The notes under the pieces: generated by a model
Database searches by the model: none
What the model was told of the DNA's origin: nothing
Seen by the model: only the letters and a program-made list of their open reading frames with translations
Program-made: the position numbers and the translations under genes
Shown here: one piece after another, positions 1 to 6,883 of the stretch
How the letters are laid out: each line of letters starts with the position of its first letter
Position numbering within the stretch: position 1 is the first letter of the stretch
Source of the DNA: Porphyromonadaceae bacterium UBA3318
GTDB taxonomy: Bacteria > Bacteroidota > Bacteroidia > Bacteroidales > Muribaculaceae
Reading direction: 5' to 3'
Assembly (NCBI GenBank): GCA_002361235.1
Contig: DESI01000066.1
Location: 1-13,414 of the forward strand
Length of the DNA stretch: 13,414 nucleotides

Positions 1-3
1 TGT

Positions 4-21
4 TTTAGCGGACAGTAATAT
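4..21. mobile_element. Probable insertion-sequence terminal inverted repeat, left end
   Basis: These 18 bases (TTTAGCGGACAGTAATAT) are the exact reverse complement of 13393-13410 at the other end of the window. Beyond them the two ends diverge, both on the inner (element) side and on the outer (host) side. The repeat runs into the 3' end of the first gene and supplies its TAA stop. I read it as the outer edge of a mobile element lying mostly to the left of the window. The IS family cannot be named because no transposase is present here. Confidence 0.55.
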
Positions 22-505
22 TATCAATTATTCTATCGAATAAATAGTATGCAGCAAACAGCATCTTTGTATTAGTTGCCATTGGCATATCATTGGGCAG
101 TTCATAGTTAAACATTGAAAAGAAACTATATGGATTTACATTTTGTCCCATACATGCCTGTTCAACCTTTTTGATTAAATATCTTTGCCATTTAATCAAC
201 AGTATCATTAATCTTGCAGCTGCTTCATCATGCACATTTGGTTTCTCTGAATTGAGGGCTTTTGAGAAACACAAAAAGGCATTTTCGGCTCGAACCTCCT
301 GTATATCCTGATCCGGTTCTTGAAAGCCAAGACATACTTGAAAGACTTTCCCTATTAGAAGAGGACTATCTATAGTTAGGAGTTCTAATGGTTTATGAAC
401 AAAATAGTTGTATATCTCATTGGCATGATGTTCCAGTGTAGAATAATCCCGCACGCCAAATGCCGTCCATGCCATTATTGCATTATAGCTTAGATAATTA
501 TCCAT
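5..505 (-). CDS. Hypothetical helical protein, 3' end probably cut by an insertion sequence
   Basis: The frame encodes 166 residues starting MDNYLSYNAIMAW. There is no signal peptide and no transmembrane stretch. The composition is rich in Leu, Ala and aromatic residues and looks mostly alpha-helical, so it is probably cytosolic. I do not recognise the family. The last four codons (Ile-Thr-Val-Arg) and the TAA stop lie inside the 18-base sequence that recurs inverted at the right end of the window. The natural C-terminus is therefore probably missing and the true gene longer. It lies downstream of another unknown gene on the same strand, about 70 bases away across a palindrome, so the two may or may not be cotranscribed. 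Coding is AT-rich compared with the centre of the window. Confidence 0.6.
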   Translation of the reverse strand: MDNYLSYNAIMAWTAFGVRDYSTLEHHANEIYNYFVHKPLELLTIDSPLLIGKVFQVCLGFQEPDQDIQEVRAENAFLCFSKALNSEKPNVHDEAAARLMILLIKWQRYLIKKVEQACMGQNVNPYSFFSMFNYELPNDMPMATNTKMLFAAYYLFDRIIDNITVR

Positions 506-520
506 AAATAATTATTTAGT

Positions 521-550
521 AATTGAGTCCACTTTAAAGTGGACTCAATT
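521..550 (-). terminator. Perfect 30-base palindrome, terminator or operator
   Basis: Arms of 15 bases (AATTGAGTCCACTTT and its reverse complement) meet without a spacer between the stop of the 577-1035 gene and the start of the 5-505 gene. On the minus strand the hairpin is followed by AT-rich DNA (ACTAAATAATTATTTATG), which suits transcription termination or attenuation between the two genes. A loopless perfect palindrome could equally be a dimeric repressor site for the gene starting at 505. Confidence 0.5.
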
Positions 551-580
551 TTGATTATATTCACTTTTGATTATATTCAC
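549..580. repeat. Tandem duplication of a 16-base unit
   Basis: TTTTGATTATATTCAC occurs twice back to back (549-564 and 565-580). The second copy contains the stop codon of the minus-strand gene ending at 577, so the first copy presumably arose by slippage or duplication just downstream of that gene. Confidence 0.8.
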
Positions 581-1035
581 TCAGAAAACTTTATACGATA
601 GTAATACATATCTGTATCTTGGGGATTTACTATGATGTATGCTATCGTTTCCCCTTGCTGCTTCGAAATCATAAACAGATTAATTTTACCATCTTCGAAT
701 CCGCTATGAGTGATTGGCAACTCCTCGATAATCTCATTACCTCGCACCCTTGCAGTTTGGGAAACCTCTGCTCTTTCATCTTTGTGATAAAAAGCGCCCG
801 TTATTTTGAATTTAGCGAGCAAAAAATTGATTCCAAGATTCTTGTCGAATACATTAACACGGATTAGCCCGTAGGGAAATACTCTTGTTATAGATGCCGT
901 AGCGTCTGAGAGTATTGATGTTTTTTCGACTCGTTCTTCAATTGCATTAATATAATAACATCTTTCAACTGTAACATTATTGAAAAATGCCATAAATGTA
1001 CCGCCTTCGCTGATTTCTTTTATAGATTCTTCCAT
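577..1035 (-). CDS. Hypothetical beta-rich protein
   Basis: This frame encodes 152 residues. The annotated ATG gives MEESIKEISEGGTF; a second ATG at residue 15 (MAFFNNVTVERCYY) is also plausible and fits better with the beta-strand-rich body that follows. There is no signal peptide, membrane helix or recognisable catalytic motif. Strand-like stretches such as YGLIRVNVF, INLFMI and MYYYRIKF suggest a small beta sandwich or barrel. I do not recognise the family. It is followed on the same strand by a second unknown gene after the 30-base palindrome. Codon use is AT-rich, like the other genes at the window edges, suggesting a later arrival than the GC-rich centre. Confidence 0.65.
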   Translation of the reverse strand: MEESIKEISEGGTFMAFFNNVTVERCYYINAIEERVEKTSILSDATASITRVFPYGLIRVNVFDKNLGINFLLAKFKITGAFYHKDERAEVSQTARVRGNEIIEELPITHSGFEDGKINLFMISKQQGETIAYIIVNPQDTDMYYYRIKFSE

Positions 1036-1117
1036 TGTTTTACGCTGTTTAATCTGATAGATCCAGCATTATTGTATTATTGTTCCCAAGTAGCCCAACT
1101 CGAGAGTAATACAAGAG

Positions 1118-1260
1118 AGGCGTGGGCTGATATGCCACGCCTTTACAGATAGGTGGTAGGAAAACCTGTATATGAAGATGTGGAAATAACAGCTCCACGC
1201 CTTATGGCATGAAGACTGTTATGGCTTTCTCTTGCATATACCAGGATGTAAGTTTCCTAC
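1118..1260. other. Hairpin-rich intergenic element
   Basis: Two inverted repeats sit side by side: AGGCGTGG / CCACGCCT (1118-1125 with 1135-1142), and a long nested structure closed by GTAGGAAAAC (1156-1165) with GTTTCCTAC (1252-1260). Inside the second, CCTGTATATG pairs with CATATACCAGG, ATAACAG with CTGTTAT, and CACGCC with GGCATG. It could be a structured RNA or a palindromic repeat element; the active strand is unclear. On the minus strand one frame stays open for 50 codons (1201 down to 1052) after a TAA at 1202-1204 and is also open for more than 25 codons before it, so a decayed short ORF is another possibility. Similar words (TTGCATATAC, TTCCTACGCT) recur in the 12753-12894 element. 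Confidence 0.4.
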
Positions 1261-1310
1261 GCTTTATCCGTACAAGCAGAAGACATAACGCCTCTATTAT
1301 CAATATGTAA

Positions 1311-1332
1311 TGGATTGGCTTCGGCCAATCCA
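1311..1332 (+). other. Stable UUCG hairpin
   Basis: TGGATTGGC pairs perfectly with GCCAATCCA around a TTCG loop. As plus-strand RNA this is a nine-pair stem capped by the exceptionally stable C(UUCG)G tetraloop. No T-run follows on either strand, so a simple intrinsic terminator is not obvious. It may be the last hairpin of the upstream structured element. Confidence 0.4.
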
Positions 1333-1508
1333 AAGGCAAAGTTAATAAAAACATCTGAGACTTCATACTTTATATGTGATTTTTTATGACATTGCATTAG
1401 AATGGCAATGGAAAAGACAGATAAATCAATATTTTAACTAGTTATATTTCATGATAATGGAGTATCGGTAACCACAGAAATATGCGTTAATCATAAAGTA
1501 ATTCTGCA

Positions 1509-1543
1509 TTAAATAAAAAAGAGCGGTCTTGTGACTGCTCTTT
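1509..1543 (-). terminator. Intrinsic terminator, minus strand
   Basis: AAAGAGC (1518-1524) pairs with GCTCTTT (1537-1543), with an inner GTC/GAC pair. Read on the minus strand the stem is followed by TTTTTTATTT (complement of 1511-1520). It lies about 150 bases beyond the stop of the TonB-like gene at 1693 and probably ends the minus-strand transcript. The rest of 1333-1690 shows no convincing gene. Confidence 0.55.
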
Positions 1544-1692
1544 CCGACCGGGCGAAACCGATTCCTAAAATCGTTGCTCGCGCAAGCGAAGTGTTTATTT
1601 TCAAGGGAAACTTTTTTTGTAGATGTAGGAATAGTAAACATCATGGATTCCACACACTTTTAACAAGACTTTCCTATAATAAGCTTTTATTT

Positions 1693-2316
1693 TCAGCCTC
1701 TTATGAATATTGCGCCGGGCTCGCGGAAAGTTATTGGAATGCAATAGTGTAAGTCGCTCTTTCGGGGTGTGAGGTATTTGACGCGGAAGTTGGGCAACGC
1801 ATTGACAAGTCTTAGGGCCTCTTGATTTGCCGCCTCGTTTTTGCTGGGGCGTCTGATTGTCGCGTCGCTTATCGAGCCGTCGGGATGAACGGTAAAGTCA
1901 ACAATTACCCGTTCGGAACCTTTGTAACCTTCAGGCACCTGGAGGTTGGCATCAATCCATTCCTTTAGTTTTCCGTTGCCTCCGGGAAACTCACAGCGTG
2001 GGTCAAGGTTTATAAACAGTTTTTTCATTTTCGCCTTAATGCCGGCAACGGTTTCGGGCGACACCGTCAGGAACACAGCCCGGTTGCCGTACTCGTCGTT
2101 TTTCACCTCCATCTTCTGGATTGAGTCTGCCGATACCATGTCAAGGCAGGCCCCTGCTATCCATTCGTTGTTGAAATAGTAAAATACGGTTTCTGTGTCC
2201 TTCTCGGTGAGGGGGAACTGAATTTCTCGTACAGTGCTGTCATTCACGCAGCGATCCTGCGCGAACGCCACACACGCCTGGACGATAATCGCTGACACTA
2301 ATAATAACTTCTTCAT
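1693..2316 (-). CDS. Secreted TonB C-terminal domain protein
   Basis: The 207-residue product starts with a typical signal peptide (MKKLLLVSAIIVQACVAFAQ, cleavage probably after AQ). The first half has no family I recognise. From about residue 110 to the end it resembles the TonB C-terminal fold: FPGGNGKLKEWIDANLQVP, then VIVDFTVHPDGSISDATI, then EALRLVNALPNF and a closing IPITF strand. Classical TonB has a membrane anchor and a proline-rich periplasmic linker; both are absent, so this is more likely a freely periplasmic or surface-exposed relative, a type common in Bacteroidales, than a working energy transducer. The gene stands alone, with about 100 bases between its start and the antitoxin-like gene upstream. 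A minus-strand terminator lies about 150 bases downstream. No TAnnTTTG box was found before it. Confidence 0.75.
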   Translation of the reverse strand: MKKLLLVSAIIVQACVAFAQDRCVNDSTVREIQFPLTEKDTETVFYYFNNEWIAGACLDMVSADSIQKMEVKNDEYGNRAVFLTVSPETVAGIKAKMKKLFINLDPRCEFPGGNGKLKEWIDANLQVPEGYKGSERVIVDFTVHPDGSISDATIRRPSKNEAANQEALRLVNALPNFRVKYLTPRKSDLHYCIPITFREPGAIFIRG

Positions 2317-2416
2317 ATAACCTATTTTACATTGTTAAACCGTGCAGAAGCCTGACTTTGATGTTCCTCCCAAAATTTCATTGCCGTGCTTGCCATAATA
2401 TTACTCATTACTGATT

Positions 2417-2683
2417 TTAGCCTACCGTAATAATGGGCTTGCCGAAGAAAGTGGATAGCATAGCGAGTGTGGCGATGGTGAAATTGTGCTCGCCGCTCAG
2501 CCATTTAGTGATTTCGCTGGGTCTGCGTCCGAGGGCATCGGCAAACTGTTTCTTCGATAAACCTTTTTGTCTCATCAGTGCATCTATGCGATCGGATATT
2601 TCAAAAGATAGGTCAACCTCTGCCTGAATGTTTGCCGGAATCGGGCCGAGCATTTCTTCGAGTGTTCTGGTTGTGCGCTTCAT
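2417..2683 (-). CDS. XRE-type helix-turn-helix antitoxin/repressor
   Basis: The 88-residue product carries a helix-turn-helix of the XRE/HTH_3 type at about residues 30-80: ISDRIDALMRQKGLSKKQFADALG, then RRPSEITKWLSGEHNFTI and ATLAMLSTFFGKP. The Q-x-x-x-A..G..-S-E-I-T-K-W-L-S-G pattern is the usual DNA-recognition region. Its ATG overlaps the stop of the 156-residue gene upstream by four bases (ATGA), so the two are translationally coupled. The order, toxin first and HTH antitoxin second, is that of HigBA-type modules. In such modules the HTH protein neutralises the toxin and represses the operon. Role as antitoxin is inferred from family and pairing. Confidence 0.8.
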   Translation of the reverse strand: MKRTTRTLEEMLGPIPANIQAEVDLSFEISDRIDALMRQKGLSKKQFADALGRRPSEITKWLSGEHNFTIATLAMLSTFFGKPIITVG

Positions 2684-3150
2684 AATTCAAATATATTGTC
2701 AGTTTCTATTGTCGATTCGGTAATATTTACGTTGCCGAGAGCAACTTCTTGCCGGAGTAGTTGCTCGAATTTTTGTAAGGTCATCACATACCCGTTAAGG
2801 AGTGTGTCATCTTCATATCGTTGAGATGTTTTTACGCCACCATTGCCCAATATCAGTATCTTGTCCGACAGTCGCAGACAGTAGAGGCGCAATTTGGATG
2901 ATGTCACAGGCAGTGCTACAACAGAATCATTCATTTTGCCCTCTGTGCGGAAGTATCGTTCCATCGCACCATTCTTGGCAATGCGTTTGATAAATGCTGC
3001 GATCCGAGAGAAATCTTCGCTGTACTCGGCATCTTCTCTGAATTTGGTGACAAATTTTTCAAATTCAGATTCGACATCGCGGAGAAACTGCAATGTATAG
3101 ATTGTACAGTTCTCGCCATCCTGGATAAGATATAATTCTACTTCGCTCAT
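2680..3150 (-). CDS. RelE/HigB-like toxin candidate paired with HTH antitoxin
   Basis: The product has 156 residues: an N-terminal alpha/beta part (YTLQFLRDVESEFEKFV), a basic-helix region (SRIAAFIKRIAKNG), then strands LRLYCLRLSDKILILGNGGVK and a C-terminal helix (LNGYVMTLQKFEQLLRQE). The pattern of an L-R-L-Y-x-x-R strand followed by I-L-I-L-G-N-G-G-x-K resembles the RelE/ParE/HigB fold, whose members cleave mRNA on the ribosome or poison gyrase; residues alone do not say which. The last about 20 residues are acidic and may contact the antitoxin. It is the first gene of a two-gene unit with the HTH gene (ATGA overlap). A near-perfect inverted repeat lies 50-73 bases before its start and may be the operator. 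Confidence 0.65.
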   Translation of the reverse strand: MSEVELYLIQDGENCTIYTLQFLRDVESEFEKFVTKFREDAEYSEDFSRIAAFIKRIAKNGAMERYFRTEGKMNDSVVALPVTSSKLRLYCLRLSDKILILGNGGVKTSQRYEDDTLLNGYVMTLQKFEQLLRQEVALGNVNITESTIETDNIFEL

Positions 3151-3199
3151 GGATGGGTAATATATGTAGATTTAATATTATAACGCAATACCCCAATAA

Positions 3200-3223
3200 A
3201 TATTTCACTTTAAAATGAAATAT
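3200..3223. promoter_or_regulatory. Quasi-palindrome upstream of the toxin/antitoxin pair
   Basis: ATATTTCA and TGAAATAT flank an eight-base centre, and 22 of 24 positions are self-complementary. It sits 50-73 bases upstream of the toxin-like start at 3150 and just beyond the end of the AraC fragment. It could be the autoregulatory operator of the pair, or a terminator for the AraC side. The core CACTTTAAA is also at the centre of the 521-550 palindrome. Confidence 0.4.
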
Positions 3224-3238
3224 ATGCAAAATTGTCAG

Positions 3239-3589
3239 TCAGTCGCGCATGCGGTTGCGGAAGCGGAGGGGCGTCATGCCGGTCTGCTTGCGGAAGATGC
3301 GGCACAGGTACGACGGGTCGTCGTAATGAAGGCTCTCGGCTATCTGCTTTACGGTCAGGTCGGTGGTGTCGAGCAGGTTCTTGACCACCAGGCCGATTTG
3401 TATGTTGATCTGTTCCTTGGCCGTGGTGCCGAAATATTTCCGGTTGATGATGTTCAGGTAATTGGGGGTGATGTTGAGCCTGTCGGCATAATAAGCCACG
3501 TCGTGATGCCTGGCGTAATGCCGGGTGCACTTATAGGCATGCTGTTCAATTCCGTGCTGAATATATGCGACGGCATGTTCGTGGGTCAC
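3239..3589 (-). pseudogene. AraC-family regulator, N-terminally truncated
   Basis: The minus-strand frame ends in a full AraC-type DNA-binding domain with two helix-turn-helices: DVAYYADRLNITPNYLNIINRKYFG (first, with the linker helix following) and LTVKQIAESLHYDDPSYLCRIFRKQTGMTPLRFRN (second, with the family signature at the end). Homology starts at about position 3525-3530. The codons upstream of that, up to the ATG at 3589, are simply the reverse strand of the MATE efflux fragment, so the effector-binding half of the regulator is gone. About 100 residues of the usual roughly 290 remain. AraC regulators often sit divergently beside the transporter they control, and the neighbour here fits that. 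Whether the remaining HTH half is expressed is unknown. Confidence 0.75.
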
Positions 3590-3971
3590 GGCGTGGGCAG
3601 CAACGCCCTTGCGGCCATCAACATCGTGGCCCCGCTGTTTCTGGTATGCACCGGAATCGGTCTGATGTTCGGCATCGGCGCCTCCGTAATCGGAGGCATA
3701 CAGCTGGCCGAGGGCAACGTCAAGGCCGCACGTATCATAATGACCCAGGCATATATAGCCGGAGGTGTCATATTCGGCATCGTCATACCGGTGTCGCTGC
3801 TATTTGCGCGTCCGCTGCTGTATGCGTTGGGATGCAGCGAGGCTCTGGAGTAGAACGCAACGGACTATCTGCTATGGCTGCTGCCCGGTCTCCGAAATTC
3901 TTACACTGACGGTGATAGCCATCCTTTATCTGTGGCAGCACAGACGGCATAGCCTGCAGACGGCGGAGTAA
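3527..3971 (+). pseudogene. MATE family efflux transporter, decayed remnant
   Basis: Positions 3527-3850 encode the first membrane helices of a MATE (multidrug and toxin extrusion) transporter, without its start: GMLFNSVLNICDGMFVGHGV, ALAAINIVAPLFLVCTGIGL, GIGASVIGGIQLAEGNVKAA, VIFGIVIPVSLLF. An in-frame TAG at 3851-3853 then interrupts; the same frame continues as NATDYLLWLLPGL, the expected continuation in this family, so the stop looks like a C-to-T change of a Gln codon. At about 3895 the match jumps frame to LTVIAILYLW...HSLQTAE with a stop at 3969-3971, which looks like the family's C-terminal end. Most of the middle (roughly 300 residues of the usual about 450) is missing. Three lesions (5' loss, nonsense, internal deletion) make this a clear pseudogene. 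Confidence 0.8.
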
Positions 3972-4111
3972 CCTTTGTATAGGCTGTGAAGCGTGGCTGA
4001 TTATCATGGTTTTGTGATAAAGTTAATTGATTTTGTCGCATTGTTAATCGCATTTTAGGTATTGTTAACTCTTTTTTTGTCAAAATAATGATATGATAAC
4101 GAGCAATTAAT

Positions 4112-4119
4112 TACCTTTG
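4112..4119 (+). promoter_or_regulatory. Bacteroidetes -7 box before the WG-repeat gene
   Basis: TACCTTTG matches TAnnTTTG and lies 29 bases before the ATG at 4148. No clear TTTG is at the standard -33 distance; a TTTG at 4076-4079 is too far. Direct repeats of ATTGTTAA at 4040-4047 and 4061-4068, 21 bases apart, could be regulator sites. Confidence 0.6.
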
Positions 4120-4147
4120 CGATACAAACCGTAAATACAATCGGCAC

Positions 4148-6766
4148 ATGAAACGCATCATCACCTTATTGCTGTTGGGGCTGTGCATATCCGTAGCACC
4201 GCCGCCCACCGAAGCCCAGTTCCTGAACAAACTGAGCAAGGGCCTGAACAAGCTGAACAATGCCCTTGAGAAAGTAGACAAGAAAGTAAAGAAAGAGAAA
4301 AACACTAAAAAGACGGAGAATACGCAGGAACGTTCCGATGTCTCCGCGCAGTCTGCGGCCAACGTGCAGCCGCAGCCGGCTCAAATAGACGACTCCGACT
4401 GGGAGAAGGTGGAGGAAGGGGGAGTGTACCCGTACATCACTTCCGGCACCAAGTACATGCACCTGAATGACATCTACGGCGACACGTTCTCGGATGTGCA
4501 TGAGGGAATATTCTGGGTGAAAAAGGACAACCGGTACGAGTTCTGGACCATCGACGGCCGCAAGCTGTTCGGCAACGACTGGGAGAACATTCGCTATGGG
4601 GGCGAGACGCCTAAATTCAACGGCGGGGTGGCTGTGGCGCGTCGTGCCACGCCCAATGCTTCGGGTAAGAAACCGATATGCCTGTTGTACCGCGACGGAG
4701 CGGTGCGCGAGCTGGACGCTTCGTGGGAGGATGTGACGCAGTTCTGCGACGGACTCGCGCTGGTAAAGAAGAAGGTAAACTACAAGGACACATATTTCTA
4801 TATCAATCCGCGTGGCGAGAAGGTGTTCCCCACGCTGCAGGTGTATTGGGAGAGCAACTATAAGGACAAGAGCGCGGTGCGTCCCCTCAGCGACGGACTG
4901 CGCGCGTACGCCGCAGAGTATCATAAATGGGGCTACATGGATGCGCATGGCAAGGTGGTGTTGCCGGCCAAATATTACGAGGCGCGCGATTTCCACGAGG
5001 GCTATGCCTGGGTGGGCGTAGGCGATAATCCCGCTATAGCCGGAAACATCAAGTATAACCTGATCGACACCAAGGGCAATGTGGTGTACACTACCGAGCG
5101 GCCCTCGTCGGAGCGTGAACTGTCCGATGTGTCCGACGGCATCTTCTATCGGGAGAAAGGCAGCGACGTCTATTATTATGACATCAAAGGCAACGAGTTA
5201 GGCGTGTTTGAGGCAGGCAACCGCTTCTACGACGGTTATGCGTTCGTGGTGCCCAAGGAGCAGCGCGAATTTACCAACATCTCGACTGCGCTGGTCAATA
5301 CGAATTGCCGGATTGTGAAGCGTATCAGCGATGATGTCGTGGCCGCTTACATCACGGAGGAGAACGGTCCGGTGTTCGAGCCGTACGGTCTGGCTACGGT
5401 GTATTGCGACGCCCGCAGCTTGATCATAGACCCCAAGGCTAATGTCGTGGTGAAGGCGTACGAGAATTACAAGACCAACACCAAGATAAACAGTTTCAAG
5501 CAGCTGACTGCGTGCGGCTATGCGCGTGTGACGGACATGACGGTAAACGGCGTGGGTTTCCGAGGCATAATGCGTGCGGACGGTATGCTGGAGTGGCTAT
5601 TCTCCACCGACGGCAAAGGGGATGCGGAAAAGTATCTGCCGAAAGAACCGGAGCCTATCGAACCGGAACCTGAGCCCGAACCGGAACCGGAGCCCGAGCC
5701 GGAACCCGGTCCATTCCCGTGGCCGCCGGTAATCAAGGTGATTGACGGCAATCAGCCGCCCGAAGGCCCGACCAAAGTAATTGAGAAGACTTACAAGGTC
5801 ACGCTGACCACTCAGGGAAGCGGTACGGCCACGCTGTCGGCTACAGGGCCCTTCAAGTATGGCGACCTGGTGTCGATTAACGCCGTGCCGGCCGAGGACT
5901 GGGCCGTCGGCAACATCGACATACAGGGTGACGGCGCCGGTTATCTGGACGGCGGCAAACCGATGACCGTTACATCCGACCTGGCAGTCAAGGTGGTGTT
6001 CGTCAAGAAACCGGATCTGACCAAGCCGGAGGTGGTGGGTATCTATCAGGGCCTCAAGGACTATTATTTCAACGACAAGACGCCCACTCCGATTGACGTC
6101 TATGCCGAGATCAGCGAGAATCCCGATGTGGCTACGCCTTACGGTCAGAACACATACGGTTTCATGGTGATGATGATAGACCCGACCGTGCGCCTCATGG
6201 GCAACGGTGCGTCGGCCTACATATTCGGTCTGCCGCTGAAGATATCGGGTTATCAGCATGAGCCGTCGGGCGACGAATGGCTGGTGTGTGACGGCGGAGC
6301 GGTTTCGGCTCACGACATCAGGATAGAGACGGGCAATCCGATCGCCGGCCTGATGTACAAGCTGATGATGACAATGGACGGCACCGGCAACATACAGGGA
6401 TTGCCGCGCCGTTACCGCATCCATATCGATAAGCGCGACAAGGAAACGGGCGAGATTACCTTAGGACGCCTGGAAGTATTCTCCATCAAGGCCGGCGGCT
6501 GGGTGCCCGGCGGCGACGAATCGGTGGAGAACAATAAGAAGGGTATGTTTATAAGCGTGCGAGAAAAAGGCTGGCCGGCCGACACATATCAAGGCGTGGT
6601 GATAAAGCCGGCGCAGAAGCGCAACGACGTGTACTGGTACGCCCCCGAGAAGTGGTACTCCAGCCCCTCGCTGTATCAGGCCGTGATCGAAGCCATGCGC
6701 AACACCTACGGCTCCTTCAAGACCGATGTCGAGCAGCTGTTCGACAACAACAGCCCCCGGAAATAG
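4148..6766 (+). CDS. Secreted WG-repeat protein with EP linker and InlB-like domain
   Basis: The 872-residue product begins with a signal peptide (MKRIITLLLLGLCISVAPPP..EAQ), followed by a Lys/Asn-rich, probably coiled or disordered stretch to about residue 80. Residues about 85-490 hold degenerate WG repeats, beta-hairpin units reading like DGLRAY..KWGYMDAHGKVVLP, FHEGYAWVGV and YDGYAFVV; these usually form beta-propeller-like or solenoid scaffolds. A (Glu-Pro)n linker spans about 500-525. Residues about 545-615 (YKVTLTTQGSGTATLSATGP...YGDLVSINAVPAEDW) resemble the InlB B-repeat/bacterial-repeat domain of cell-surface proteins. The last 250 residues have no family I recognise. The start is supported by the signal peptide and a TAnnTTTG box 29 bases upstream; no membrane anchor is seen after the signal. 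It is likely periplasmic or surface-associated; its ligand is unknown. It is monocistronic, ended by a strong hairpin. Confidence 0.8.
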   Translation: MKRIITLLLLGLCISVAPPPTEAQFLNKLSKGLNKLNNALEKVDKKVKKEKNTKKTENTQERSDVSAQSAANVQPQPAQIDDSDWEKVEEGGVYPYITSGTKYMHLNDIYGDTFSDVHEGIFWVKKDNRYEFWTIDGRKLFGNDWENIRYGGETPKFNGGVAVARRATPNASGKKPICLLYRDGAVRELDASWEDVTQFCDGLALVKKKVNYKDTYFYINPRGEKVFPTLQVYWESNYKDKSAVRPLSDGLRAYAAEYHKWGYMDAHGKVVLPAKYYEARDFHEGYAWVGVGDNPAIAGNIKYNLIDTKGNVVYTTERPSSERELSDVSDGIFYREKGSDVYYYDIKGNELGVFEAGNRFYDGYAFVVPKEQREFTNISTALVNTNCRIVKRISDDVVAAYITEENGPVFEPYGLATVYCDARSLIIDPKANVVVKAYENYKTNTKINSFKQLTACGYARVTDMTVNGVGFRGIMRADGMLEWLFSTDGKGDAEKYLPKEPEPIEPEPEPEPEPEPEPEPGPFPWPPVIKVIDGNQPPEGPTKVIEKTYKVTLTTQGSGTATLSATGPFKYGDLVSINAVPAEDWAVGNIDIQGDGAGYLDGGKPMTVTSDLAVKVVFVKKPDLTKPEVVGIYQGLKDYYFNDKTPTPIDVYAEISENPDVATPYGQNTYGFMVMMIDPTVRLMGNGASAYIFGLPLKISGYQHEPSGDEWLVCDGGAVSAHDIRIETGNPIAGLMYKLMMTMDGTGNIQGLPRRYRIHIDKRDKETGEITLGRLEVFSIKAGGWVPGGDESVENNKKGMFISVREKGWPADTYQGVVIKPAQKRNDVYWYAPEKWYSSPSLYQAVIEAMRNTYGSFKTDVEQLFDNNSPRK

Positions 6767-6796
6767 TCCGAAGGCGCAGGAATCGTTATAATCATA

Positions 6797-6830
6797 AAGA
6801 GGACCGGTCAATCAAATGGCCGGTCCTCTT
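6797..6830. terminator. Bidirectional terminator hairpin between convergent genes
   Basis: AAGAGGACCGG (6797-6807) pairs perfectly over 11 bases with CCGGTCCTCTT (6820-6830) around a 12-base loop. It lies between the convergent ends of the WG-repeat gene (6766) and the SH3 gene (6884). T-runs are weak on both sides, but position and stem strength suit termination of both. Confidence 0.7.
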
Positions 6831-6883
6831 GACATTCTTCGTCGGTTCGAATAGTGGCGCAGGCTCTCGGTAGCCGCACACTC

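Noticed and set aside
1438..1653. 71-codon minus-strand frame in the AT-rich spacer
   Set aside because: It spans the intrinsic terminator at 1509-1543, has no signal, domain or promoter, and reads like translation of a non-coding spacer.
4166..4996. 276-codon minus-strand frame opposite the WG-repeat gene
   Set aside because: It is antisense to a well-supported secreted protein and has a His/Arg/Val-rich composition typical of a reverse-strand frame.
5650..5712. DNA tandem repeat in the WG-repeat gene as a phase switch
   Set aside because: The Glu-Pro codons repeat in six-base steps, so length changes would keep the frame; it is an ordinary linker.
5597..6424. 275-codon minus-strand frame opposite the WG-repeat gene
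   Set aside because: It covers the reverse of the Glu-Pro repeat, which gives an Arg/Phe/Leu-rich artefact; no domain is visible.
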